64,000 nt of DNA, from the NCBI GenBank assembly GCA_041940305.1, contig JBGTSJ010000024.1:25632-89631 (forward strand), read 5' to 3'. The DNA is from JBGTSJ01 sp041940305. Its GTDB lineage: Bacteria; Planctomycetota; Planctomycetia; Planctomycetales; Planctomycetaceae. This document shows, piece by piece, positions 7,989-16,979 of the stretch. The position numbers and the translations under genes are program-made. The notes below the pieces were generated by a model, which did no database searches, had not been told where the DNA came from, and saw only the letters and a program-made list of their open reading frames with translations. Numbering within the stretch: position 1 is the first letter of the stretch; each line of letters begins with the position of its first letter.

Positions 7989-8303
7989 GCAATAGTGGCG
8001 CTGCAGCATGCCGGGAAAAATGGTCGGACAGGAGTCTTTGGCCCTGTCGCAGACGATGACGAGGTGCTGCACCGCCTTTCGTCCCAGGAACTCCTCCACG
8101 TCCTTGGGACGCTGATGTGAAATGTCCACTCCATCCTCCTGCATGACCTCGACCGCAAGCGGATGCACGGCGTCCTTCGGCGACATGCCGGCGCTCAACG
8201 CGTTGAAGCGTTCGGCGGCGTAGTGGCGAAATTACCCCTCAGCCATCTGGCTGCGACAGGAGTTGCCTGTGCACAGAATCAGAATGTTCGGTTTGTCGGA
8301 CAT
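7989..8303 (-). pseudogene. arsenate reductase (thioredoxin-type), nonsense-truncated remnant
   Basis: The ATG at 8303 begins MSDKPNILILCTGNSCRSQM, the phosphatase loop CX5R (Cys11 to Arg17) of low-molecular-weight-phosphatase-like ArsC. A TAA codon at 8234-8232 stops translation after 23 residues. The same frame continues with FRHYAAERFNALSAGMSPKD, then the second cysteine pair (VCDRAKDSCPTIFPG), where homology ends near 7989 at LQRHYC. The family's C-terminal 50 or so residues (the WPFxDP region onwards) are missing. One nonsense mutation plus loss of the tail makes this a decaying gene. No arsR or arsenite pump is nearby. Confidence 0.85.
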
Positions 8304-8323
8304 GAGTAAAGAGGGTGATGCGT

Positions 8324-9682
8324 TCAGGGGGACAGGTCGAAGCAGGCGAGTTCCTTCTCGTTGCGGAGCAGCAGACGGCCCTGGCTGAGCGCCGGCGCTG
8401 AGAAGCAACGTTCCCCATCGAACAGCGTGCGGGACGTCAGCGCCCGTTCGGTGCAGACGCGCGGATCCAGATCGATGGCCCCCAACTCGCCGAATTCGCC
8501 GAACATCAGGATGTGATCTCCGGCGATCAGTTGCGTGCTGCGCGCCAGGTCCGACTTCCAGCGCCACTGCAATTCGCCGGTCTGCAGTTCCACGCAGCGG
8601 AAGCTGCGGTCTACGGAATGCAGGCCGTAGACGAAGCCGTCCTGCACGAGCAGCGGGTTGTACTGGCTCGTCAGGGTCCGCTTGTCGTTCCACACTTCCG
8701 CGAACCGCTCATCCGGCGCCACCCGCAGACAGGCCGAGCCCGCGCCGTAGACGCTGATGAGCACCAGGTCGTTTGAGACGACGGGCGTGACGGCGTTGTA
8801 CGCGTCGGGAATCCTGGACGTATACGGGAACTCATCAAGGACACGTCCGTCACGCGGGTCCAGCAGCACCAGTCCGTCGCCGGTCAGGACCAGGACGCGC
8901 TTGCGGCCATGAAGCATGATCGGCACCGGCGTGGCGAAGCTCGGTCCATGGCTGGTTGAGCGCCAGCGTAGACGTCCATCGCTCAGGTCGAACGCGATGA
9001 TCCCCGAGTCGGGGACGTCCCCTCCGACATTGAGGATGACCAGATCTCCCCAGATCAGCGGACTGTGGCCGGCTCCGAATACGTCGGGCCGCACGTCAAA
9101 CTCGGCGGCCGTGTCACACTGCCAGAGCAGGTCTCCAGTGGCGAGTTGCAGGCAATGCAACTGTCCCTGGGCTCCGAGCGTGACGAGGCGGCTTCCATCG
9201 GAGGCCGGAGTGCTGTACGGACCGTGGGTGTAATGCGAACCGCAGACGAACGTGGTGGGATAGCGGAACTCCCAGAGCGTTTGCGCCGATTGCACGTCGA
9301 TGCACGAGACCAGTTCCTCGTCGCCCAGCCGGTGCAGAACAACGGCGCAATCGTCCACGATGATCGGCGAACTGTAGCCGGCGCCCACGGCGATGCGCCA
9401 TTGCTCCGGCGGCCCGTCGTTGGGCCAGTCCACGCTGATCGCATCGGCCGAGCGGTTGTCGTGCCCGGGGCCGAACAGGTTGGGCCATGAGTCGTGCAGG
9501 GGCGGGCGCGAGGGCGCGTCCGTTGGATGGTGCGTCTCAGCGACTCTGGGGGGCGAGTTCGCATCCGGCGAGAAGGGACGCACCGCCATCGCTAACGAGA
9601 TCAGCGCCGTCGCCGCAACGAGCGCCAGCGCGACCATAACGATTCGACCAGGGCGGGGCAGCACTCGTGACACGTTCTGCAT
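8324..9682 (-). CDS. PQQ-type beta-propeller protein, membrane-anchored
   Basis: 452 residues. An N-terminal hydrophobic segment (about 15-34, VMVALALVAATALISLAMAV) acts as signal anchor or signal peptide. Repeated propeller blades follow, with the aspartate/tryptophan signature of PQQ-like repeats (for example ALDxxTGxxxWxx variants: DLATGDLLWQC, ELQTGELQWRW, DLSDGRLRWRS). The family builds outer-membrane-assembly (BamB-like) or dehydrogenase propellers; planctomycetes carry many of unknown function. No PQQ-binding catalytic residues are evident, so a structural or binding role is more likely than a dehydrogenase. It ends 20 bp upstream of the arsC remnant. Confidence 0.85.
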   Translation of the reverse strand: MQNVSRVLPRPGRIVMVALALVAATALISLAMAVRPFSPDANSPPRVAETHHPTDAPSRPPLHDSWPNLFGPGHDNRSADAISVDWPNDGPPEQWRIAVGAGYSSPIIVDDCAVVLHRLGDEELVSCIDVQSAQTLWEFRYPTTFVCGSHYTHGPYSTPASDGSRLVTLGAQGQLHCLQLATGDLLWQCDTAAEFDVRPDVFGAGHSPLIWGDLVILNVGGDVPDSGIIAFDLSDGRLRWRSTSHGPSFATPVPIMLHGRKRVLVLTGDGLVLLDPRDGRVLDEFPYTSRIPDAYNAVTPVVSNDLVLISVYGAGSACLRVAPDERFAEVWNDKRTLTSQYNPLLVQDGFVYGLHSVDRSFRCVELQTGELQWRWKSDLARSTQLIAGDHILMFGEFGELGAIDLDPRVCTERALTSRTLFDGERCFSAPALSQGRLLLRNEKELACFDLSP

Positions 9683-10134
9683 CGACTGTTCCGTGAAGCC
9701 TGACCAACGTCCGACAACCCGTGACGCTACGGGGCGCGCGTTAATACTGCGCGAAGATTCGATGAAGACGAGCCCGGTTGCACAAAGGCCCCTCGATTAA
9801 CGGCGTTCTCGTCGCATCGCGCGTCGCGTGTTTCAACAGCAATTCAACTTACTTTCATTCTTCATTCACAATTGCCGCTTAGCATCCCCCGCGTCGTGAG
9901 GCGGCAGTGGCTCCCTGAGCGTCGAGTCGTACTCGTCCTGCACACCAGCATGGTTCACCGCCGGAAAGGGGGAGGCAGCACCGGACTTATTCTGACATTG
10001 CTGATCGAACGCCGGCTGTCGCCGTGGCGTTCGATGACTGAAGGGTGGGGGGGGGCAAGCGTCCCTCGAGCGGCCGAGTGCGGTGTTCGCACGGCTGCTG
10101 AGTGTTGTAACGGAATCATCAAAGGAGAGACTGA
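9683..10134. other. divergent intergenic region
   Basis: 452 bp between a minus-strand propeller gene and the plus-strand DUF1559 gene. It holds a locally AT-rich stretch (about 9825-9885) that may contain the promoters, and a G-run near 10047-10056. A strong ribosome site (AAAGGAGAG) sits just before the DUF1559 start. No gene could be supported. Confidence 0.5.
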
Positions 10135-11427
10135 ATGACACGTTCGCGAATTCGCCGGCCGTCGCCGGCGCGCAAGGGTTTCACGCTGATCGAGCTGCTG
10201 GTGGTGATCGCGATCATCGCGATCCTCGCCGCACTGTTGATCCCGGCCGTGCAGAAGGCCCGGGAAGCAGCCCGCAACACGCAGTGCAAGAATAACCTGC
10301 GTCAGTTCGGCATCGCCTTCTTCACCTTTGCCGATTCGGATCCGACCGAGCGGCTGTGCACCGGCGCCTATGACTACAAGCGCGACGGCTGCCCGGACAC
10401 CTACGGGTGGGTCGCCGACATCGTCAACCTCGGCGCCGGCAACCCGATCCAGCAGTTGTGCCCCTCGAACCCGCTGTCGGGTTCGGAGAAGTACAATGAC
10501 ATGATCGGCCTCGTCCCGACGTCGGGCAGCGGCGATCTGCCGGGCGAACTGTTCGGCCGGCTGAGCGAAGGGGGATGCGGCGCCGGCGTGGACTGGACCG
10601 CATCGGGTACGGGCGGCACCGCACCGCGCGTCCTGGAAGTCACCCGCATGCTGGAGCAGGGCTACGGCACCAACTATGCCGCCAGCTGGTTCCTGGTTCG
10701 CGGCGACCTGAAGCTGATGAACATCACCGGCAACCATGCCATCGTCCACGGCACGGACCTCACCGTTCCGCCGGACGGCACGTATGAGAAGTACGACGCC
10801 AAGGGCCTGGGAGGCACGACCGGCGGGATGTCGATCGCGCTGCTGACGACCAGCAAGATTCCTTCGAGCAGCATCCCGCTGATGGGCTGTGCGGCCCCCG
10901 GCGACTCGAACGAAGCCGTGTTGAGCACCACGATCCCCGGCTTCCACACCTCCGGCGAACGACTGGTTGAGTCGTTCAACGACGGCCCGGCTCACTGGAA
11001 CGGTTCGAAGATCACACTGCTGGGTCAGACGCACATCATCGTCGCCGGCGATTCGACGACCCAGGCGGCCTTCAAGGACGACATCATCCCCTCCTCCAGC
11101 CTGCCGGCGGACGGCGTCGGCGCCGCGGGCAACACGACCCACGGTGGTGAGGACGGACTGCTGTGGCTACAGGACACCCGCGACTGGTTCGCCGTTCACG
11201 GCGGCGGAAACAAGGCGTCGGTCAACCTGCTGATGGCCGACGGCAGCGTGAAGCAGGTCATCGACAAGAATGCGGACGGCTTCCTGAATCCGGGATTCCC
11301 GATCGAGAAGGGTGTCGCGGACCAGAATGACGGCTTCCTCGATAACACCGTCGAGCTTGAGCCGTTCGAAGTCTACAGCGGTCCGAGCATCTCGCGTGCC
11401 TTCGTGACGAAGGGCAAGTTCGAGTAA
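10135..11427 (+). CDS. DUF1559 pseudopilin-like protein
   Basis: 430 residues. The N-terminus is a type IV prepilin signal: basic residues, then KG|FTLIELLVVIAIIAIL with cleavage after Gly15 and Glu20 at position +5, followed by a DUF1559 domain. The C-terminal region contains the conserved H-X9-DG-type segment (HGGGNKASVNLLMADGSV). DUF1559 proteins are greatly expanded in planctomycetes and are thought to be pseudopilins processed by a prepilin peptidase; one is encoded at 55.3 kb in this window. The ATG has AAAGGAGAG eight bases upstream. The individual function is unknown. Confidence 0.95.
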   Translation: MTRSRIRRPSPARKGFTLIELLVVIAIIAILAALLIPAVQKAREAARNTQCKNNLRQFGIAFFTFADSDPTERLCTGAYDYKRDGCPDTYGWVADIVNLGAGNPIQQLCPSNPLSGSEKYNDMIGLVPTSGSGDLPGELFGRLSEGGCGAGVDWTASGTGGTAPRVLEVTRMLEQGYGTNYAASWFLVRGDLKLMNITGNHAIVHGTDLTVPPDGTYEKYDAKGLGGTTGGMSIALLTTSKIPSSSIPLMGCAAPGDSNEAVLSTTIPGFHTSGERLVESFNDGPAHWNGSKITLLGQTHIIVAGDSTTQAAFKDDIIPSSSLPADGVGAAGNTTHGGEDGLLWLQDTRDWFAVHGGGNKASVNLLMADGSVKQVIDKNADGFLNPGFPIEKGVADQNDGFLDNTVELEPFEVYSGPSISRAFVTKGKFE

Positions 11428-11565
11428 GCCGTGACTCCGATTCCCGGCCGCCGGGCCAACCGGCACGGCGGCCCGCTTTGACAACTCCGGCCGTCGGGTG
11501 AAGCCACCGGTTTCGCCCGATGCCGGTGTTTTGGTATCTGACGGCGAGAGTAAGGACGTTACAGA

Positions 11566-14500
11566 ATGCCAGCAATCACCGGCGTGAGCGCGACCTGCCC
11601 CCAGTGCGGCGCCATCGTGCAGCCGGCCATGGCGCGCTGTCGAAGCTGCGGGCACGTGCTGACCGGTGAGAGTCCCCAAATGCGGATCGCTCCCGGACAG
11701 TCCGCAGGATCGTCCGGAGGCATCACCCATCCGAACGGGCCTGCCGTCGTCCTGGCGGCGGCGGCGGGTGAGTCGCGAGTGGACGACTCGCTCGGGACAT
11801 TCGACCTCGATGCGATGCTGCAGGAGGCAGCCACGGCCGGGCATGTCCAATCCGGGGCAGAACCGGGTGAGCCTGCCGCCGCTACAGACACGGCGAGTGA
11901 GATCGAATCATTGACTCCGCGCCCGCCGACCGCGCGGGCCGCCGTACAGGGAACGTCACCGATCGATACTTCACCGGCGGAGCCCGTCGTCGAAGATCAG
12001 GATGATCGAATCCGTACGCAGTGCGGGCATTGCGGCCGCGACGTCCGCGGGCCGAAGCTGCTGAGCGGGAAACGAGTGAAGTGCCCGACGTGCGGCGAAT
12101 CCGTCGTGCTGCCGGGCGAAACGGAGCATACGAGTTCGACACATAGTCCGGCCTCAGGATTAAGGCTCGATCGGAGCTCCGCGGCGACGCTGCTGAAGGA
12201 AGCGGTGCAGGCAGCACTGTCATTGCCGCCGCGAGCGGACCAGACCCCCGACCGACCACACACGCTCCGCTCCCGCGACCTGCGGGGCGTGCGGAAGGCC
12301 TTGGCCAGGGTCACCGAACCCCATCATCGGCGCGACGCCGCGCTGCAGATCGCGCGCGGATGGCTGGAGCGGCTGATCGACTCAGGTGACCCGCGGGGCC
12401 CCGAGATCCTGCTGGCGGTGCTGGAGCAGCTTCCGGACGCATTGCAATGCGTGGCCTTGCGGGGGCTGGGACGCCTGCCGTCCCCCGAGGCTCTCGGCCC
12501 ATTGCTGCGTGTCCTGCCCGAAGGGATTGAGCCGGTCGTCGCAGCGGCGGTCGACGGTCTGGGAGAGCTTGGCGATCCGCGCGCGGCGGGACCGCTGGCG
12601 GTGCTGGCGGCCGGGAACCCGGATCAGCGGCGGCGAGCGCTGGAAGCGCTGACACAACTTGGTCCTGCTGCTCTGACGCCATTGAATCACCTGGCGGCTC
12701 CCGAACGCCCGGCCGCGGTTCGTGAAGTCGCCGCGGAATCGTTCGGTCGCATTCGGGACCCTCGGGCTGCCGCACCGCTGTCCCGGCTGGCTAAGGATAT
12801 TGAGCCGGAAGTGCGCAAGGCGGCCATGAATGCGTTGGCCACTTTGGGGCATCGTTCGGTGGTCAAGCCGTTGGTCGCGGGACTGACGGATAAGGACGAG
12901 GAGGTCCGGTTCGCGGCGGTCCGCGGCCTGGCAGAGAATCCGGACCATCGCGCGGCACCGTTTCTGGTAAAGCAGTTGCAGGATCCCAGCCGCGACATTC
13001 GTATCGAATGCATCCATGCTCTCGGTCTATGTGGCGAAGCGGAGCACGCCACCGTTCTCACGGCGTGGCTTGAGTGCGGTGATACCGAAGCCGAGCTGGC
13101 TGCCGTAGAGGCCGTCGCACGGCTGGGAGATCGGACGGCGCTACCGCGGCTGTTGGAGATGCTGCAGCAGGCGATCGGGACGGGGTCGGATGAACGCTGG
13201 GCGTGCCGTATCATTGACGCGCTGCGCCGGTTGAAGGACGAGCGCGCCGTGCTGCCGCTGATCGAGCACTTGTGCAGTCGTTCCGATCGCGTGCGGACAC
13301 GGGCCGCGGAGGCGCTGGGCTCGATCGGTGACTCGACCGCGCTGGAACCGCTGATGGATCGCTTCAGCCAGGAGCCGTCGGTGACGGCGCAGGCGGCGAT
13401 CGTCAAGTCGCTGGGCGAACTGAAGGACTCCGCCGCGTTGCCCGCGCTGCGGCAGGCACTCGAGAAATCCGATCCGGTGCGTTGCAAGGCGGTGGCCGCT
13501 GTGGCCGAACTGGGCGGGCCCGATGCGACCCGGCTGATCCTGGAGCAGTTGGAGCATCCTTCAGGCCCTGTGCGGTACCAGGCTGCGACTGCACTGGGGC
13601 GCATCGGCTCGGCAACGGCGATCCCGCATCTGGAACGCCTGGCAGGCGACGCGGACGACATGGTGCGGCGCGCGGCCGTTAAGTCGCTGCGGGAGCTGGG
13701 GGACGACCGGACGGAGAGTGCGCTTTCGACGAAATACCGGAGGCCCGCCACCGCACCGAAGGCCACTGCACCCCTGACGCACAAGCCGCCGCGCCCTGCG
13801 AGGGATTGGCGGTCGCTGATCCCGAACTCCGTGTATGGGCTAGCGACGGGAAGCCAGTTGGCGGCGATCGGCGGCGGACTGCTGGCGCTGCTGCTGGTGG
13901 CGGCGGGAGCCATTGTGTGGAGTCCGTTCTCCGGCGGCGGCGACCGGATGGTGCCGCGCGGCTTCGTGGAGAGCCTGTCGTTCTCGAAGGAGGGGATAAT
14001 ACTGCTGGCCGGACGCGGTTACGGCCGGATCGAGAAGTGGAACGTCGCGGACGAGTCATTTGACGAGACCCTGGACTTCGCCACGGCACAGCTGGTGGCG
14101 CAGGATGCCAACGGACGCTATCTCGTCGCGGGGGACGGGAACGGCAGTGGTCTGTACGACCTGTCCAACGGTCAGCGGGTCGTCGAGGAGACCGGGATCA
14201 AGTCGTTGACGGTCAACCGGGCGCAGACCCGGGCCGCCAGCGAGGCGGTCGACGGCCGCGTGATCGTGTGGAACCTGGAAAGCGGCATGATCGATGCGTC
14301 GCTCGAATTCGACAGTCCCACGACGTCGGCATTCGCCGTGTCGCCCGACGGAGCATTGTGCGTGGTGGGGACATCGGACGGGCGGCTGATCATCATCGAC
14401 ATGCAACAGGGTTCGGTGCTGCACGAACACGCCCTTCCTCAGAGTGCAGCCGTCACCGGGCTTGGATTCAACGACGATATGACGATGCTGGCTGTCGGCA

Positions 14501-14823
14501 CGTCCGGAGGGGAGATCCATCTCTGGCCCCCCGCGTCCGCCCGTCCTCAGCAGACGCTGACGGCCAGCTTTCCGGAGGCGGTCAAAGCGGTGGCCTTTCT
14601 GGATGCAAACCGCCTCCTGGCATTGCGAGGACTGAGTATCGACGTCTGGGACATCGCCGCTAACAGTGCGCGGACGATCGCCGTGCCGCTGGAAACGGCG
14701 AACGCCTTCGCCGTGGACGGGAGCGGCAATCGGGTCGCGGTCGGCTCGTCGGAGGAGTCGGCCATCATGGTGCTGGACGTCAAGTCGGGAGAAACGCTCG
14801 CCGAACTCGACCTGGTGCTGTAG
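11566..14823 (+). CDS. zinc-ribbon / HEAT-repeat / WD40 membrane protein
   Basis: 1085 residues with a composite architecture. Two N-terminal zinc ribbons are present (Cys11, Cys14, Cys25, Cys28 and Cys153, Cys156, Cys173, Cys176), separated by a low-complexity linker. About fifteen HEAT repeats follow (roughly 220-720; motifs such as ALxPLLxxL, DPRAAAPL, VRxAAVxAL). A membrane helix lies near 763-785 (GGGLLALLLVAAGAIVW), and a WD40-like propeller (about 790-1085; blades with LxVGTSDGRLIIID and VIVWNLESG) completes it. The ribbon/HEAT part is predicted cytoplasmic and the propeller periplasmic. It looks like a scaffold or sensor; no catalytic motif is seen. It stands 138 bp behind the DUF1559 gene. 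Confidence 0.85.
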   Translation: MPAITGVSATCPQCGAIVQPAMARCRSCGHVLTGESPQMRIAPGQSAGSSGGITHPNGPAVVLAAAAGESRVDDSLGTFDLDAMLQEAATAGHVQSGAEPGEPAAATDTASEIESLTPRPPTARAAVQGTSPIDTSPAEPVVEDQDDRIRTQCGHCGRDVRGPKLLSGKRVKCPTCGESVVLPGETEHTSSTHSPASGLRLDRSSAATLLKEAVQAALSLPPRADQTPDRPHTLRSRDLRGVRKALARVTEPHHRRDAALQIARGWLERLIDSGDPRGPEILLAVLEQLPDALQCVALRGLGRLPSPEALGPLLRVLPEGIEPVVAAAVDGLGELGDPRAAGPLAVLAAGNPDQRRRALEALTQLGPAALTPLNHLAAPERPAAVREVAAESFGRIRDPRAAAPLSRLAKDIEPEVRKAAMNALATLGHRSVVKPLVAGLTDKDEEVRFAAVRGLAENPDHRAAPFLVKQLQDPSRDIRIECIHALGLCGEAEHATVLTAWLECGDTEAELAAVEAVARLGDRTALPRLLEMLQQAIGTGSDERWACRIIDALRRLKDERAVLPLIEHLCSRSDRVRTRAAEALGSIGDSTALEPLMDRFSQEPSVTAQAAIVKSLGELKDSAALPALRQALEKSDPVRCKAVAAVAELGGPDATRLILEQLEHPSGPVRYQAATALGRIGSATAIPHLERLAGDADDMVRRAAVKSLRELGDDRTESALSTKYRRPATAPKATAPLTHKPPRPARDWRSLIPNSVYGLATGSQLAAIGGGLLALLLVAAGAIVWSPFSGGGDRMVPRGFVESLSFSKEGIILLAGRGYGRIEKWNVADESFDETLDFATAQLVAQDANGRYLVAGDGNGSGLYDLSNGQRVVEETGIKSLTVNRAQTRAASEAVDGRVIVWNLESGMIDASLEFDSPTTSAFAVSPDGALCVVGTSDGRLIIIDMQQGSVLHEHALPQSAAVTGLGFNDDMTMLAVGTSGGEIHLWPPASARPQQTLTASFPEAVKAVAFLDANRLLALRGLSIDVWDIAANSARTIAVPLETANAFAVDGSGNRVAVGSSEESAIMVLDVKSGETLAELDLVL

Positions 14824-14877
14824 CGCGCCAGACATCCCGTTGCGGAGGGACGGCGGGAACCTCCGTCAAAACCTGTC

Positions 14878-14953
14878 GACGGGGTCTATGACCCCGTCCG
14901 AAACAGCCGGGTCGTCCAGCTTTCACCCGCTCGCCCGGCCTCTCAGAGGCCGG
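14878..14953. repeat. cluster of intergenic palindromes
   Basis: The 175-bp gap between convergent genes contains a 9-bp stem with a 3-base loop (gacggggtc tat gaccccgtc, 14878-14898). A second stem is ccggcctct / agaggccgg (14935-14953), and further copies of ctcgcccgg and agagg lie around it. No T-run follows, so these are REP-like or transcript-end hairpins rather than a standard terminator. Confidence 0.55.
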
Positions 14954-14998
14954 CTACAGAGGCTCGCCCGGCGATAGAGGTTTTAGCGGAGCCTCGGG

Positions 14999-15967
14999 TC
15001 ATGTCCCGGAAAGCGGTACAGCGCACTTCCGGCGCGATGACTCCAGAACGGCCTGCGTGAAATCGAACACCGGTCGCGCACAGGAGAAAGGGGCTGCGTT
15101 CGGGGTCTCACCTTGCAGCAACTCGATGAAACCAGCGATGGGATGCGAGTCCGGTTCAGCGTTTTCGAGGGGCTCAACGCGGTTGTTGCGCGCGATCCAG
15201 ACGCGGCGATCGCGGATCATCAGGTCCGCTTCGGCGCAGTGGATGTGCAGGTCTTCGCCGAGGTACTGCGCGTGGCCGATGAAGTCCATGCAGAGGGGGA
15301 CGTCGCCTTCGAGCACGGCGGAGACGGAGGTGACGACTTCCACCAGGCTGCCGCAGTTCCAGGAGCGGGCGAAGACCTCGACCGGATTGAGCCCGGTGAC
15401 ATGGAAGACGGCATCAATCTTGTGGCTGCCGGCGTCTCCGACGAAGCCTCCGATGTTGATCTGGGGATCATCACGCCAGGTGCCGGCGATGGTGGGCTGC
15501 CAGTGTTCGACGTTGTGAGACGTCACGGCGCGGACCGGCCCCCAGCGGCCGGAGCGCACTTCGCGGCGGAGAGTGCGGTGCGTCGACCAGAACCGGCGCT
15601 GGTAGGCGAGCATCGCATGGGGTCCGCCCGCGGCGACGTCGGCGATCAGAGCTTCGATCCGTTCTCGGGACTCCGCGAGCGGCTTCTCGCAGAGCACGTG
15701 CAGTCCGCGGGCGCGGCAGGCGCGGATCTGATCGAAGTGTGAAGTGGTGGGGGTGCAGATGACGGCGGCCGTGGCTCGACTGTGGTCGAGCAGAGCGTCG
15801 AGATCATCGAAGACGGCGGCGTCGCGCAACTGATCCTGCTGGAGACGGACGGCCGCGACGCGGTTGGCGTCGTAGAGGGCGACGATGCGGGCGCCTCCGT
15901 GCAGGAGAACCCGCTCGGCGTGAACGCGTCCCATGCGACCGCAGCCGATGATGGCCATTTGATGCAT
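14999..15967 (-). CDS. Gfo/Idh/MocA family NAD(P)-dependent oxidoreductase
   Basis: 322 residues. The N-terminal Rossmann fold has the dinucleotide motif IIGCGRMGRVHA (about 6-17) and the conserved CEKPLAES at 93-100, including Glu94-Lys95-Pro96. A C-terminal alpha/beta domain follows, with the DAGSHKIDAV segment (about 178-187) carrying the usual Asp/His substrate residues. Family members oxidise sugars, inositols or dehydrogenate related polyols in the cytoplasm. The substrate is not evident. It is transcribed divergently from the HAD phosphatase with only 79 bp between the starts. Confidence 0.92.
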   Translation of the reverse strand: MHQMAIIGCGRMGRVHAERVLLHGGARIVALYDANRVAAVRLQQDQLRDAAVFDDLDALLDHSRATAAVICTPTTSHFDQIRACRARGLHVLCEKPLAESRERIEALIADVAAGGPHAMLAYQRRFWSTHRTLRREVRSGRWGPVRAVTSHNVEHWQPTIAGTWRDDPQINIGGFVGDAGSHKIDAVFHVTGLNPVEVFARSWNCGSLVEVVTSVSAVLEGDVPLCMDFIGHAQYLGEDLHIHCAEADLMIRDRRVWIARNNRVEPLENAEPDSHPIAGFIELLQGETPNAAPFSCARPVFDFTQAVLESSRRKCAVPLSGT

Positions 15968-16046
15968 AACGGTGGGGCCGATTTCCGGAGATCAGAGGGT
16001 GGAGCAGTCCCTGTGCACATTGGAGCCCGACGCGTACACTTCGTCC

Positions 16047-16724
16047 ATGAAACACGTCTGTTTGTTTGATATCGACGGCACGCTGCTGAGCACGGGCGGA
16101 GCAGGACAGCGGGCAATGGAGCGGGCGCTGGGAACGGCGTTCGGCCTGACGGATCTGGCCCATGACATTCCGGCGGCCGGCCGCACCGACCGGGCGATCA
16201 CAGCCGACTTGTTTCGCCATCACCGTCTGGACGTATCGGCGGAACTTCAGCGGGTGTTTCTGGAGGCGTATCTCCGGCATCTGCCGGAGACGCTGGCGGA
16301 GCTGCCGGGGCGGATTCTGCCGGGGATTGCCGCGCTGCTCGACCGGCTGGTGGAGCGCGGGGACGTGGCGCTGGGGCTGCTGACAGGGAATTACCGTCGC
16401 GGGGCCGATCTGAAGCTGCAGCACTACCGGCTGGATCATCACTTTCACTTTGGCGGGTTCGGCGACGACCACTTCGACCGTGACGATGTGGCGCGTGTGG
16501 CATTGCGGGAGGCGTGCCGGCACCTGGACCGGGAGGTGTCTCCGGACCACATCTGCGTGATCGGCGATACGCCGTCGGATGTGAAGTGCGCGCGGGCGAT
16601 CGGCGCCCGCGCCGTGGCTGTGGCGACCGGGATGTATTCGCGAAGCGAACTGGAGGCGACGGACCCGGATCATCTGTTTGACGACTTCTCCGATCCACGG
16701 GAGCTGCTGGAGGCACTTGTCTAA
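16047..16724 (+). CDS. HAD-superfamily hydrolase, phosphoglycolate phosphatase-like
   Basis: 225 residues. Motif I FDIDGTLLS places the nucleophile Asp8 and acid Asp10; a helical cap lies at about 15-85. Motif II is LLTGN (about 111-115), and motif III/IV is CVIGDTPSDVKCA (about 170-182). This fits subclass IA phosphatases such as Gph, which hydrolyse small phosphoesters like 2-phosphoglycolate. The exact substrate is uncertain. The ATG at 16047 is preferred because the 25 upstream codons of the frame do not belong to the fold. Confidence 0.9.
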   Translation: MKHVCLFDIDGTLLSTGGAGQRAMERALGTAFGLTDLAHDIPAAGRTDRAITADLFRHHRLDVSAELQRVFLEAYLRHLPETLAELPGRILPGIAALLDRLVERGDVALGLLTGNYRRGADLKLQHYRLDHHFHFGGFGDDHFDRDDVARVALREACRHLDREVSPDHICVIGDTPSDVKCARAIGARAVAVATGMYSRSELEATDPDHLFDDFSDPRELLEALV

Positions 16725-16825
16725 AAGCACGATCGAAATCGGCGTCCTGGTCGACCGGACAGCGTCGGCGCTGGGACGATGCTGCGGGCGGAATCATTGC
16801 CGGCTGACAAGCGTTCATCCGCTGC

Positions 16826-16855
16826 TTGACGACGTTCGGCCGGCAGTGGTACAAG
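16826..16855 (+). promoter_or_regulatory. possible sigma-70-type promoter of the FHA gene
   Basis: TTGACG (16826-16831), an 18-base spacer and TACAAG (16850-16855). Transcription would begin near 16862, about 118 bases before the FHA start. The -10 box is weak, so this is tentative. Confidence 0.35.
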
Positions 16856-16979
16856 GAATGGGCTGCAGCAGCTCTACCAGTGGAGCTTCCCCGTTCCATG
16901 CAGGAGCGTGAGTCGGCGGATTTCGGAGGGCCGTTTGCCCCCTGGAGCGGAAGCGCGCTCGCGTTGTCGTTGTTCGTTT

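Noticed and set aside
10047..10056. G-run ahead of the DUF1559 gene as a phase-variable tract
   Set aside because: The run is short, in an intergenic position with no clear promoter spacing role; no evidence of variation can be drawn from one sequence.
12687..13913. 408-residue open frame antisense to the HEAT/WD40 gene
   Set aside because: Ser/Ala/Arg-rich shadow of GC-biased codons; the sense frame has repeats and zinc ribbons.
14878..14953. Rho-independent terminator between convergent genes
   Set aside because: Stems are good but no T-run follows on either strand; recorded as a palindromic repeat instead.
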